From an uncultured Prevotellaceae bacterium (lineage in GTDB: Bacteria; Bacteroidota; Bacteroidia; Bacteroidales; Muribaculaceae), in contig CAMJXD010000003.1 in NCBI GenBank assembly GCA_946409635.1, positions 62,001-126,000 of the forward strand: a DNA stretch of 64,000 bases, given 5' to 3'. The position numbers were made by a program, and so were the translations under genes. The notes under the pieces were generated by a model. The model worked only from the letters and a program-made list of their open reading frames with translations, made no database searches and was not told where the DNA came from. The stretch's first letter is position 1. Each line of letters begins with the position of its first letter. Of this stretch, positions 34,223 to 44,331 are shown in pieces.

Positions 34223-37200
34223 ATGATGACTAAAAAGCGTATCTACCTGTTGCTGGCCAGCCTTACCGTTGTCGGCATGGGCTGGGCCGGCACAATCAAC
34301 GAGAACAGGGCACGGGAAATCGCCTCAGGCTTCATGGCATCTCGCGCGATGCCCGTCGGCAAGCCAGTGATGGCCATGAAGGCCAATCGCCTGAATGCAA
34401 GCGACATCCCTGCCGCCTTCTATGTGTTCAACTCACCCGTTGCCGGGCACGGCTATGTCGTCGTGGCCGGCGACGACCGTGTGCCGGCTGTGCTGGGCTA
34501 CAGCGACACCGGCAGCTTTGACGTCGACGACGTGCCGCCCGCCATGCGGGAATGGCTTGACAGCTATGCCGCCCAGATCGACGCCATCGTCCAGAGCGGC
34601 AGTGCACCCGAGGCGCGCCCGGCGTCCCGCCCCGCCATCGAGCCGCTGCTCAGTGTCAGGTGGGGCCAGGGCATGCCCTACAGCGTGCTGTTGCCCCACA
34701 TCAGCGGCAGCAGCAATGCCCACGCCTATGTGGGCTGCGTGGCCGTGGCCATGGCCCAGATCATGGCCTACTGGCAATATCCGGCCCGCCCCTCGACCAC
34801 CATACCCGGTTACACATCTAACAGTGGCAAGACCTATGCCGTGACCATGCCGTCGCTGGCACCCATCGACTTTGACTGGGAGAACATGCACGACACCTAT
34901 TACACCAACGACAGCACCAGCGCAGCTTGCCGCGCCGTTGCCGACCTGATGCTCTACAGCACCACGGCCATGAAGTCCAACTTCGGCCTGAGCTCGACAG
35001 GCAGCTACACCCGCAATATCCCTGCGCAGCTCATCACCTACTTCGGCTACAAGAGCTCGGCCCACTACCTCTACCGCGAGTATTACAGTACCCAGGCATG
35101 GGAGGACACCATCTACCGCGAGCTGGAGGCCGGCCGCCCAGTGGCCTATGGCGGCAACAAGCAGTCGGCTGGACACGCGTTTGTGTGCGACGGCTATGAC
35201 GGCGACGGGCGATTCCACATCAACTGGGGATGGGCGGGCAAGAGCAACGGCTACTTCCTGCTCAACCTGCTCAATCCCAGCGATGAGGGCATCGGCAGCG
35301 CAGCCGGAGCCTATGGCTACGTCAAGGGACAGGGCATAGCGATCGGTATCGAGCCTGAAGGCCACGGCGAAGGGCAAGGCTCGGCGGCCTTCACCTTCGA
35401 TGACCTTACCATCAACTCCTACAACAGCACCCGCAGCTCGGCGTCCTCAGCCTTCACGGTCACCGTGTCGGGCCAGTTTGTCAACTACACCAATGTGCCG
35501 GCCCAGTTCCGTCAGGGATGGGGCCTGTATGACGACCAGGGTCAGCTGGTCGACGTGCTGTTCATGCGATACAGCACCAGCGTCATCGCCAGCGGCGGCA
35601 AGATCTCGGTGAGCGGCAGGTCGTTGAGCTTTGGGGCAGGCATCACCAGCGGCACCTACCGCATCCTGCCCATCTACTCCATTTATCCCAATGAGGACTA
35701 CAGGCCCTGCATCGGGTCGGACGTCAATTACATCGAGGTGAATTTTGACGGCGCGTACTCATGCATCGTGCGTGGCTACGGCACGGCGGGCAACAGGACG
35801 TCGTACAACGTCAACAGCTGCAACGTCGAGGGCACGCTCAACCACGGCAAGCCCGTGACGCTGACCTTGAACCTCTCCAACGTGGGCACCTCGAGCAACG
35901 ACCTGATCTACATGATGGTCGACGGCGAGTTCACGGCCATGGGACTGGCAGGCATCGGGGCCGGCGAGACGGGAGACCTCGTCTTCAGGTTCACCCCTGA
36001 GAGCGCCGGCACCAAGAAGGTGACCTTCTCGCTGAACGAGAGCGGCGTGCCCACACTCTACACCCAGAACGTCAACATAGCAACGATGCCGGCCGCGACA
36101 CTCGACGTGTCATACCGCATCCTCAACATCACCGACGAGGACAACCGCCTCATCACAGCCGACCACTACAGCATCATCGCCGACGTGACCAACACGGGCA
36201 CGACGGCCTATGACGAGGACTTCTCGGTGCGCCTGTACCGTATCAACAACGACGAGACCAACGTGGGCACCGAGCTGCTCAGTCTGACCCAGCCCCTGCA
36301 GCTCGCAGCCGGCCAAAGCACGAGCCTGCAGTTTGACTTTGACCACGACCTCATCGACGGCTGGAAGTACTTCTGCTACCTGTACTACTACAGCGCCGGC
36401 GAGACGGTGGGCAAAGGTACCAAGTGGTACCAGCTCAACTTCCCCACAGGGCCGATCCAGACCCATGCCGTCAACACCATGAGCATGCCAGAGCAGGGCG
36501 GCAGCATCACCATCACGGGCGGCGTAACCGACGGGCAGGCACAGCCTGGCAAGACGGTATCGTTTACAGTGGCTGCAGCCTCGGGGTTCCTGTGCAGCCA
36601 GGTCGAGGTGCTCGGTCAGGACGGCGAAGCGGCCCCCTTGAGCCACAATGCTTCGACCGGGCGCTACAGCTTCGTCATGCCCGATGAGGATGTCACCGTG
36701 ACTGCCTCCTTCAGAGCCCTGCACGCCATCACCGCCACGGCCAGCAAGGCCATGGGCGGGAGCTATGTCCTGAGCCGTGACCAGGCCACCGCCGGCGACA
36801 CCATCACCGTCACCGCCAGCCCCAACGTGGCCTGGCGTTGCACGGGCGTTACCGTGACCGACGGCTCGGGCACCGTCGACACGCTGACGGGCGACGACGG
36901 CAGCTACACGTTTGTCATGCCCGACGATGATGTCACGGTCAACATAGGGTTCATGCGCTCGACCGGCAATGTGTTCCAGCTGGTAGAGAACCGTGCCGGT
37001 ATCACCAGCGACGGCATCTATGTGCTGGTGAGCTCAACCCACGACAAGGTGATGAAGCACTGGAGCGAGGGCGACTACACCTACCAGGCTGCCGACGTGG
37101 ATGCCTGGCTTGACGAGGGCAAGACTCGCGTCAGGGTGAGCGACGAGGCCTGCTTCTTCACGATGACCCAGGCGGCCGACACGACCGTGTCGGGCAACGC

Positions 37201-37660
37201 CCGCACTGCGGCCTACCTCACGACCGGCAACGCCTACCTGCGCACTGCAAACTACAACGTCATGCAGCAAGCCGCCATCACTGCCGAGAGCCGCGCCTGG
37301 ATGTACATCGGCAACGCATCCAACTGCCTGATCCGCTTCAAGGACTCAACCAGTGGCAGCAACGGTAACTGGATTGTGAGATATGACAACGAGAGCGATG
37401 AGTTCAAGGTGATGAACTGGAACGTGACCGGAGCCGAGACCACTCGCGTGTGGCTGTACAAGCTCCTTGACGAGTCTCCAGTACTGCCCGGTGACGTCAA
37501 CAGCGACGGACAGTTCAACATCACCGACGTGACCCTGCTCATCACTTACTGCATGGGCATGGATCCCGGCATCAACCTCGATGCCGCCGATGTCAACGGC
37601 GACGGCAAGGTCAACATCACCGACGTCACCCAGCTCATCAACCGCCTGTCGAACGGCTGA
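34223..37660 (+). CDS. Large secreted C10 cysteine peptidase with InlB-type repeats and dockerin
   Basis: 1145 residues. Signal peptide (ends VGMGWAG), Spi_C10 propeptide (INENRAREIASGFMASRAMP), C10 peptidase domain with catalytic C172 (VGCVAVAMAQIMAYWQYP) and H318 (SAGHAFVCDGYDGDG). Then Ig-like domains (about 390-740), two InlB B-repeat units (about 750-915, each closing with FVMPD.DVTV), a 170-residue module (about 920-1080, ending RVWLYKLLDE) shared with the giant protein encoded downstream on the other strand, and a dockerin pair (GDVNSDGQFNITDVTLLITY, then DVNGDGKVNITDVTQLI). It begins with two ATG codons in a row; the first is used. It shares a terminator with the converging gene. Confidence 0.92.
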   Translation: MMTKKRIYLLLASLTVVGMGWAGTINENRAREIASGFMASRAMPVGKPVMAMKANRLNASDIPAAFYVFNSPVAGHGYVVVAGDDRVPAVLGYSDTGSFDVDDVPPAMREWLDSYAAQIDAIVQSGSAPEARPASRPAIEPLLSVRWGQGMPYSVLLPHISGSSNAHAYVGCVAVAMAQIMAYWQYPARPSTTIPGYTSNSGKTYAVTMPSLAPIDFDWENMHDTYYTNDSTSAACRAVADLMLYSTTAMKSNFGLSSTGSYTRNIPAQLITYFGYKSSAHYLYREYYSTQAWEDTIYRELEAGRPVAYGGNKQSAGHAFVCDGYDGDGRFHINWGWAGKSNGYFLLNLLNPSDEGIGSAAGAYGYVKGQGIAIGIEPEGHGEGQGSAAFTFDDLTINSYNSTRSSASSAFTVTVSGQFVNYTNVPAQFRQGWGLYDDQGQLVDVLFMRYSTSVIASGGKISVSGRSLSFGAGITSGTYRILPIYSIYPNEDYRPCIGSDVNYIEVNFDGAYSCIVRGYGTAGNRTSYNVNSCNVEGTLNHGKPVTLTLNLSNVGTSSNDLIYMMVDGEFTAMGLAGIGAGETGDLVFRFTPESAGTKKVTFSLNESGVPTLYTQNVNIATMPAATLDVSYRILNITDEDNRLITADHYSIIADVTNTGTTAYDEDFSVRLYRINNDETNVGTELLSLTQPLQLAAGQSTSLQFDFDHDLIDGWKYFCYLYYYSAGETVGKGTKWYQLNFPTGPIQTHAVNTMSMPEQGGSITITGGVTDGQAQPGKTVSFTVAAASGFLCSQVEVLGQDGEAAPLSHNASTGRYSFVMPDEDVTVTASFRALHAITATASKAMGGSYVLSRDQATAGDTITVTASPNVAWRCTGVTVTDGSGTVDTLTGDDGSYTFVMPDDDVTVNIGFMRSTGNVFQLVENRAGITSDGIYVLVSSTHDKVMKHWSEGDYTYQAADVDAWLDEGKTRVRVSDEACFFTMTQAADTTVSGNARTAAYLTTGNAYLRTANYNVMQQAAITAESRAWMYIGNASNCLIRFKDSTSGSNGNWIVRYDNESDEFKVMNWNVTGAETTRVWLYKLLDESPVLPGDVNSDGQFNITDVTLLITYCMGMDPGINLDAADVNGDGKVNITDVTQLINRLSNG

Positions 37661-37699
37661 CCGTAATCATTACCGATGTCCTCCTGGACACAATGAAAA

Positions 37700-37737
37700 A
37701 AGTCGCGCGGCCCCGTCGTAAGGGAGTCGCGCGACTT
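37700..37737. terminator. Bidirectional terminator between converging genes
   Basis: Perfect 10-bp stem AAGTCGCGCG/CGCGCGACTT. The minus strand has a T-run (from GAAAAA, 37694-37699) after the stem; the plus strand has TTATT. It serves the C10 gene and the converging InlB-repeat gene. Confidence 0.82.
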
Positions 37738-37767
37738 ATTATCGGGTTCAGGAACCCCTAGGCAGGG

Positions 37768-40700
37768 CTACTTGAAAATTTTCCTAGAGGTCATGGAGCC
37801 GTCTCGATAGCGTGTCACCTCGATGTTAATGCCATCAAAGGGCGACTTGCTCTCCTGGCCCATGATGTTGTAGTAGCGGATGCTCACAACATCGGTCGAT
37901 GCAGGATTAACCGTCTCCAGGATTTCACGACTGGCCGTCGTGGTGCCCTTGTGGGTGTCCATATCTAGCGGGAAGACTTCATAGATATACCCATTTGGCG
38001 CATCAATCCCATCAATCGGCCGATATTCAAGCGGAGTATCCACCCTGCGAGGGCCACGGACATCATCATAGATAATTGGGATTCGCCTGATGGCAATATG
38101 GAACAGATAGGCCGAATCCATCTTCAGATCGATGTCGCCCGACTGATTTAAGGGTCGTCCATAAGAGCTGTCGGTATAGCCGGGATCCTTGCGGTTGTAA
38201 ATCCAGTTTCCAAGGAGAACAGGGAAACTACCGGGCAAATCGTAAACGTTCTGGGTAACCGGAGGATTATAGCAATAGTCATAGACGGTGAACTTGTCAA
38301 TCAACGACTCAGGATCGTTCTCATCGGTCAGCTCTGAACCATTATAGACGGCCCACACCTGAGCGACTTCCTGGTCCTGAGGCGGCAAGAAGAAGAGTCT
38401 CAAGTGCTGATCGTCGAGCCACTCGTAAGCACGCTCACCTGGCGTAAAGACACAACCATTTAAGCGTTCATAATCATAAATCTCTAACGATACAAAGTAA
38501 TCATTCCAACTGTAGAAGTTGGTGGGCACATAGTGATTATAACTATAGTTATAGATCTGATTATACTTGTCCTCCCTGGGGTCTTGCAGGTATCCGGGAT
38601 AGCCTAGCGTGGCCTCGGTGATGACATCAGACTCATGAGGAACGATGGTGAGCTCCATTGTCAGTTTAATCTCATGATGAGCCTTCAGCAACACTCTCAA
38701 GGAAAGGTTCTCGTCGGTTACATACTTATGGTAAACACCCTGGATGGTACCGCCTGCAATCTTGTGGTCGACAAATGCGTCCAGCTTCTTTCTCCTGGCC
38801 GTGACGTCAGTAATTTCGGGATACAGATCGCTGCAGTCGAGTATTACCCAGTTGCACTCGGTCCAGTCTTTCTTCTGCATTTTGATATCATCTTTCACAT
38901 AATCACGGACAGTAATGTAGTCGGCGGAATCGTCACCAGGATCGATACCGGGATCGTCTCCGGGATCGTCTCCGGGATCGTCACCGGGATCGCCGGACAA
39001 GTCTAATACTCCGTAGTTGGGCTTTGCCATGTCCCTGGCCCAGAGATAATCCTTGGCTGCCCAAACGACAATCAAGGTGTCGCTCACCACGACTTCAGAG
39101 CCGTCGTCGACCGCTTCATAATTGTCATTCTCAATCAACTTCAATGGCGTGTAAGGCTCGAAAACGGCAGTCACAGTGACATCGGCCTCAGGCATGGTAA
39201 ACGAAGAGTAGTAAGTCGTGACATTATAGTCACCAGCAGTGTCACTCCAACCCTCATCTACCAAGCTGATGGGTTGCTGGGTATCATCGATGGTCGCAGT
39301 CAAGCTCTTCAGGATATATCCAGGGGAGGCGAGCACCACGTTATGAACAGCCTCATTGGGTGCATAGTAGCCGCCATATTCATAGTAGCCTGAGCCAATA
39401 GACTGATATCCATAAGCCTCACCGGCGTCCTCGGGCTCAAAAACATAGGTCACTCGGTAGCCCTTATGGAAGTAAGCAGTAATGGTCACGTTGTCAGCCG
39501 GCATGTCGAATGAATACCAGTATTGCTCGTCATCACCAAGGTAGATTTCTCCATTACTAGAGAAGAGTTCTTCTTCTTCTCCGGTTGTCTCATAGGTCAT
39601 AGTGACCCGATAGAGGACATATCCCTCGTTGGGTGCCACACGGAACGAAATTTCCTTGCCCTCAATGGCACTAGGATAATAGAGGTCGTGGAATTCACCG
39701 GCCCCATCTGGATTGACAACCTTTGTGATTGTGTAGCCGCCAATCTCATAGTTGGCGGTAACAGTCGCATCGCCCACGGGCATCTCGAAGCTATAGGTGC
39801 CGTCCTTGTTGTCGATGACCTCAACGGTCGATGTTGAGCCGTCGATTGTCACAGTGATGCTCTCGAGCGCATAGCCCAATGCAGGTGTAGGACGCACTGT
39901 TACCGTATCCCCATCAAAGGCGATATTACCATCGGTCACACCACTGACGATTTCTAGCGTTCCTCCGCCACCGGGATTACATGCCGTAGTGACATGGTAG
40001 GTCTCGGGCAACTTATAGAGCATGACATACTTCGTCGAAACGTCATGAGTGAAGTTGAAAGTATAGTAATACCGCATTTCATATTGGCCAGAGTTCAGCT
40101 TACTCCAAATTGGATACGTCGAGATGTACTGGTTGTGATCTGCATCATAATAATTGTCATTAGGCACGATATAAGAGGTAAAGCGAACCGATGCGTCATC
40201 ACCCTGAGGAATCTCATCTACCATGATGACTCGTTGCGAGTCATCCATTGACAGATAAGTCCCTTCACGCATTACCTTCCAATAGAAAGCCTTGGCTGCA
40301 ACCGGATTGCCATTCTCTTGCACACAGGTCGTATCGTTCACATACTCGGGTGTGAGGAAAGCAGACCAACCGTTGACCTTCACTTTATGCCTGTTAGGTG
40401 TAACCCATTCCACAATATCTGTTGAAGACATGAGCGGACTGGACATTGTCCTGGCCATTACTTTTTCATAGGATGGACACACATAGATGTAGGTCTTGCC
40501 AGGGATGATCTGCTCGGTCTTCTTGACGACACGGAATAGCACGCCCTCACCCTGGTAACGAACATTTAATGTCACATTATCTTTAGGCATTACAAATGTG
40601 TATGTGCCATCGCCGTTATCGGTATAGTCAATATAGCCATATCTTGAAGTAATCTTAATATCCTGAACAGAGAATCCCATGGCCGGGTCGACCTTGAAAG

Positions 40701-41895
40701 TTATGGTATCTCCGACGTAGGCCTTACCATCATACCCATCGTAATCTATAGGCTCACCATTGATCGAGACGACACCGCCGAAGGCAGGATCCTCGTCAAC
40801 GGTAATGTTACACTCATAGGGTATAAAAGTAAAGTAGCATGTAACCGTCACATCACAGTCTGGCATGGTAAAAGTATACTGGCCGTTTTCATCGACCGAG
40901 AAATCAATCGGATTGTTGTAGGCGTCGACGATGGTCAAGCTGTCGAACTGATAGTGCTCGTTGGCACTCACCGAGAAATGGGCAGTGTTGCCAGCATATG
41001 TCCCCACAGTGGCATTCGACACTTGACCAGCGCTCCCTACGGGCATATAGACATAATGAATCCAATAAACCTCAGACTCGGTGATGCTGTACTCGGCAGT
41101 ACCATTCACGCCGATGTGGCCAATCCATGCAGTTGCGTTCACCCATGTGGTACCTAACTGGTTAAGGACGGCGGTGTTGTCGTTCTCCTGATTTGTCCAG
41201 TTGTCGGTGGAGTTGGCAAACTGCTGGTTCTCTTCCTGAATGCCATAGGTGCCGGCAATGCCATGAACGATCGATTGCAAATCGCTGCTGATGGTCACTA
41301 CCTGGCCCGTGTGAACGGCGCTGCCGCTCACGGGGTCGAAGTACAGGTGGAGGGGAATGGGTTCAATGCTCATCGAGGTCTTGTCCTTGTTGACGGTGAT
41401 GTGGTAAACGCCGGCAGGCACCTGGAAGGCATTGTCGGCATACTGGCCCTGCAGGGTCTTGCCGGAATCGGTGCCCGTCAGAACAGTGGGATTACTCTCA
41501 CCTGCCAGGCGGCCTGTAGCCTTATCCCAGTCACCATCGGTGACAGTGTTGTCTTTCCAGTCAACGTTGGGATCAATGCCCGAAGCAAAGCTGAAGTAGC
41601 CATGGGTGTCACCACCCACGCCCTTGAAGTAGGCGTCGATGTAGTAGCACTCGTTAACGGGGTCATAGGTCATCTCGGGACCTGCGGGAACCCAGCTCGT
41701 GCGTCCCATGGCGGTACCCAACAGGAAGAGCGGGGTGTGGAACTCGGCCCGCACGGTTACACTAGCGGCAGGCATGACAAAGGTGTAGTCGTTGCCCGCA
41801 TCTGATGCTGTGACCGGCTCGAGGACTGTCACCTCGCCTGTCACGTCGTTGGTAACGGTGACCTGGCTGATGCGGTAACCATAGTTGGTGCCCAC
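37768..41895 (-). pseudogene. C-terminal part of a TAG-interrupted InlB-repeat surface protein with T9SS sorting domain
   Basis: The 3' four-fifths of a gene that would run from 43008. It is in the same frame as the upstream part; only the TAG at 41920-41922 separates them. Bases 41896-41919 are also in frame, and the first possible restart is a GTG at 41895. Content: repeated InlB B-repeat/Flg_new units (FVMPAASVTVRAEF, FTMPDCDVTVTCYF, FVMPKDNVTLNVRY, FEMPVGDATVTANY, FTMPEADVTVTAVF), an inserted MGRTSWVPAGPEMTYDPVN-type SusE/CBM-like domain, degenerate copies of the 170-residue module, a DPGDDPGDDPG linker encoded by tandem 12-bp repeats, and a terminal IRYYNIMGQESKSPFDGINI..KIFK resembling a T9SS type A sorting domain. 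It has no signal peptide of its own, so alone it could not be exported. Confidence 0.75.
38939..38998. repeat. 12-bp tandem repeat inside the InlB-repeat gene
   Basis: About five units of GGATCGTCTCCG with minor changes, encoding DPGD repeats. Unit length is a multiple of three, so copy-number change would lengthen the linker without frameshift. Confidence 0.85.
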
Positions 41896-41919
41896 ATACA
41901 GTTGTACCGTCTCGCCCTC

Positions 41920-43008
41920 CTAGGACTTGCCCTCGACGGCGCCCTGTCCCAGATTGATGTAACCGCCATTGCCGGGGTCACACACCGTGGTGATGTTGTA
42001 GGACTGGGCCAGCTTGTAGAGCCACACGCGAGACTGAGGATCATTAATGTCCATCACCTTGAACGAGTGATCGCTGTTATCATACCTGATCGTGTGGCTT
42101 GAGTTGCTATAATTGTCACCCTTGAACCAACACAGATAATTGCTGCTGGTACCGAAGTACATGATGCCTCGGGAATAGTCGTTGAGCGAGGTCGTGACAA
42201 GCAAGTTGCCCTGATCGTTGCCCGTTCCCACACGGATGTAGCCGTTGTTCAGTGTGCTGAGTCGCGCCACCCTGCGGGTATTGTCGCTGTAAGTCGAGTC
42301 TTTAGCCCCTAGCATCTTGATCATGCAGGTATTGCCATCCACCTTGACCTTACGTTTCACATCACCTTCAGGTCCCACCCATTCAACAATCGGTATAGAC
42401 GGGAAAGTCGGGTCATCGGCCAATTTGAACCTCATTGCCTTGTTGTCGTTCTGAGTCACCAGGACGTAGGTCTGTCCATCAACAATCTGGTCGCGACTTG
42501 TCACGAGCTCAAAGATGTCACCGTCCAGTTTGTCGTAGGTAATCTCTACCGAGCCAAAGCGCACCGGTTTACCGGTAGAGGTGGTGAACTGGAGTGCCAT
42601 GGTCTGGCCCTCCCACACACCGTCGTAGCCGTTGTTGGTGATGTAGTAATTACCTAACTGTCCCGGGTAAGTGAAATTGTTGACGACACTGATTGTCGTG
42701 GGCCCCCAGTAGAAGTTGGGATCCCCTTCAAGGACGTTGTCCACGCAGTGCATCACAATCTTCTTGATGATGTAGTTCGCCGAACGGACCTCAAAGGTCA
42801 GATTACGGCGCTCCACGAGATAATTCTCATTGTCAAGGCCATCGGTAAACGTCATCATGATGCCATCCTTGACACAATAATAGGCTAGGACGCCAGACAC
42901 ATTGCCATGCTCCAACACCTCGCCGCGGCTGATGGTCACCGTGTGCTCGCTTGCCCATATCGGGATGGACAACACGAGCGCAATCATGAGTAGTAGTAAT
43001 TTTTTCAT
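41920..43008 (-). CDS. N-terminal part of the TAG-interrupted InlB-repeat surface protein
   Basis: 362 residues from the ATG at 43008 to TAG at 41920-41922. Signal peptide (MKKLLLLMIALVLSIPIWAS), then a beta-rich region with TVTISRGEVLEHGNVSGVLA, and one clear copy of the 170-residue module (about 205-345: ELVTSRDQIVDGQTYVLVTQ at the start, RVWLYKLAQSYN at the end). The next InlB repeat starts and is cut at GGYINLGQGAVEGKS-stop. The codons after the stop continue the repeat in frame (EGETVQLYVGTNYGYRI), so the stop interrupts a domain. As it stands the product would be a secreted fragment lacking the sorting domain. Sequencing error, recent nonsense mutation or readthrough are all possible. 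Confidence 0.75.
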   Translation of the reverse strand: MKKLLLLMIALVLSIPIWASEHTVTISRGEVLEHGNVSGVLAYYCVKDGIMMTFTDGLDNENYLVERRNLTFEVRSANYIIKKIVMHCVDNVLEGDPNFYWGPTTISVVNNFTYPGQLGNYYITNNGYDGVWEGQTMALQFTTSTGKPVRFGSVEITYDKLDGDIFELVTSRDQIVDGQTYVLVTQNDNKAMRFKLADDPTFPSIPIVEWVGPEGDVKRKVKVDGNTCMIKMLGAKDSTYSDNTRRVARLSTLNNGYIRVGTGNDQGNLLVTTSLNDYSRGIMYFGTSSNYLCWFKGDNYSNSSHTIRYDNSDHSFKVMDINDPQSRVWLYKLAQSYNITTVCDPGNGGYINLGQGAVEGKS

Positions 43009-43171
43009 TTGCCTGTAAAATATGGGTTCTTCCGACTTACGGGCATCAACAAGGACGAACCCGTTACTCCCTGCATCTGCCATGACTATTATTTACACTT
43101 GTATGCCATCCTGAAATCTATTCATTCACCTTGATTGAGCAAGTAATTTCATAGAAGCATCATTCAACCTG

Positions 43172-43179
43172 CAAATATA
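43172..43179 (-). promoter_or_regulatory. Possible -7 box for the InlB-repeat gene
   Basis: TATATTTG on the minus strand, 163 bp before the ATG at 43008; implies a long leader. A -33 match is poor. Confidence 0.35.
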
Positions 43180-43264
43180 GAAATAATAATTGTAAATACG
43201 GCCCAATTGTCCACTATTTTAACTTTTTTCGCCCCAAGAACGTCAATCTACCAATAAAACATTG

Positions 43265-43272
43265 TACTTTTG
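43265..43272 (+). promoter_or_regulatory. Probable -7 box for the PIG-L deacetylase gene
   Basis: TACTTTTG (TAnnTTTG) 22 bp before the ATG at 43295, implying a very short leader. No clear -33 box. Confidence 0.5.
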
Positions 43273-43294
43273 TAAAGAAATAAACACTCAAGAA

Positions 43295-44059
43295 ATGAAC
43301 AGGCGAGAAATGATCAAGATGACGGGCACGGCAGCCCTGGGAGCGACGGTGCTGGGCCTGCCCGTGGGCGCAACAGCCCAGACCAATGGAGATAACGGCA
43401 AGACGGCACAGCGGCGCCTCAAGGCGCTGGTCATCGGGGCCCACCCCGACGACCCCGAGACCGGGTGTGGCGGCACGATGTGCCTGCTGCACGATGCGGG
43501 TCACGAGGTGGTGTGCGTGTACCTCACGCGCGGCGAGGCCGGCATTGCGGGCAAGAGCCACAGCGAGGCGGCAGCCATCCGCGTCGTCGAGAGCGAGAAC
43601 GCCTGCCGTGTGACAGGCGCCCGGCATATCTTCATGAGCCAAGTGGACGGCAACACCCAGGTGAATCTGGAGCGCTACAAGGAGATGCGCGAGCTCATTG
43701 ACCGCGAGAATCCCGACCTGGTGTTCACCCACTGGCCCATCGATGCCCACCGCGACCATGCCGTGTGCGGCACACTGGTGCTCGATGCCTGGCGACGGCT
43801 GGGACGACGTTTCCCGCTCTACTACTATGAGGTCATGACCGGCGAACAGACTCAGATGTTCCATCCCACCCACTGGGTCAACATCGAGCGCGTGCTCGAG
43901 CGCAAGCACCAGGCATGCATGTGCCACGTGAGCCAGGGCATGAAGGAGCTCTATGACGGCTGGCACACGACGATGGAGCGCTTTCGCGGCATCGAGAGCC
44001 GCTGCCCGGCAGCCGAGGCGTTTGCCCTCCACAGCGACGCCCTGACCACTCTGCCGTGA
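43295..44059 (+). CDS. Tat-exported PIG-L/LmbE family deacetylase
   Basis: 254 residues. The N-terminus MNRREMIKMTGTAALGATVL is a twin-arginine signal. The PIG-L domain has AHPDDPETGCGG (49-60; H50, D52 and D53 of the zinc site) and the later PIDAHRDHAVCG with the third zinc-ligand histidine. Family members remove N-acetyl groups from GlcNAc-containing or related compounds. Export by Tat suggests a periplasmic or surface role on a glycan, unlike the cytosolic BshB/MshB enzymes. The frame opens upstream at a TTG inside the promoter; the ATG at 43295 is used. No partner gene is adjacent on this strand. Confidence 0.88.
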   Translation: MNRREMIKMTGTAALGATVLGLPVGATAQTNGDNGKTAQRRLKALVIGAHPDDPETGCGGTMCLLHDAGHEVVCVYLTRGEAGIAGKSHSEAAAIRVVESENACRVTGARHIFMSQVDGNTQVNLERYKEMRELIDRENPDLVFTHWPIDAHRDHAVCGTLVLDAWRRLGRRFPLYYYEVMTGEQTQMFHPTHWVNIERVLERKHQACMCHVSQGMKELYDGWHTTMERFRGIESRCPAAEAFALHSDALTTLP

Positions 44060-44080
44060 CCGCCGCCATTGCTATAAACC

Positions 44081-44204
44081 AACTACGAATTACGCAAATT
44101 AAACTAAACCGGCTTCCGCTCTCAATCAATTATCACTAATTAAGCGTGATGATTATGTCCTATCTTTCAATCGAATTCCGGATTAGGGCCAACTGATATA
44201 TCAT
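44081..44204. repeat. Dispersed repeats downstream of the PIG-L gene
   Basis: 44081-44100 is an exact AACTACGAATTACGCAAATT; 44165-44204 is the 40-bp element (CAATCGAATTCCGGATTAGG and CCAACTG..ATATATCAT). The same two blocks occur in this order at 34050-34179. Confidence 0.65.
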
Positions 44205-44227
44205 ACAATACACTGAACACAACGAGG

Positions 44228-44303
44228 CTGTGCCATCATTCTGTTGCAGGCTTTTAATCGGCCTAACGACCGATTAAAAGCCTGCAACAGAATGATGGCA
44301 CAG
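44228..44303. repeat. Perfect 34-bp palindrome with 8-nt loop
   Basis: Left arm 44228-44261, loop CCTAACGA, right arm 44270-44303, no mismatch. It lies between the converging PIG-L and beta-barrel genes (28 bp past the latter's stop) and could terminate both, though it has no T-run. Its left arm resembles the left end of the MITE-like element at 13893-14050 (GGCTTTTATTCGGCCTAACG there). Confidence 0.85.
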
Positions 44304-44331
44304 TGCCCTTGATATGGCAGGGGGCGAGCTG

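Noticed and set aside
37768..43008. Treating the InlB-repeat region as two independent genes
   Set aside because: The second part has no signal peptide, would restart at a GTG inside a repeat, and continues the same frame after one TAG. A single interrupted gene is the simpler reading.
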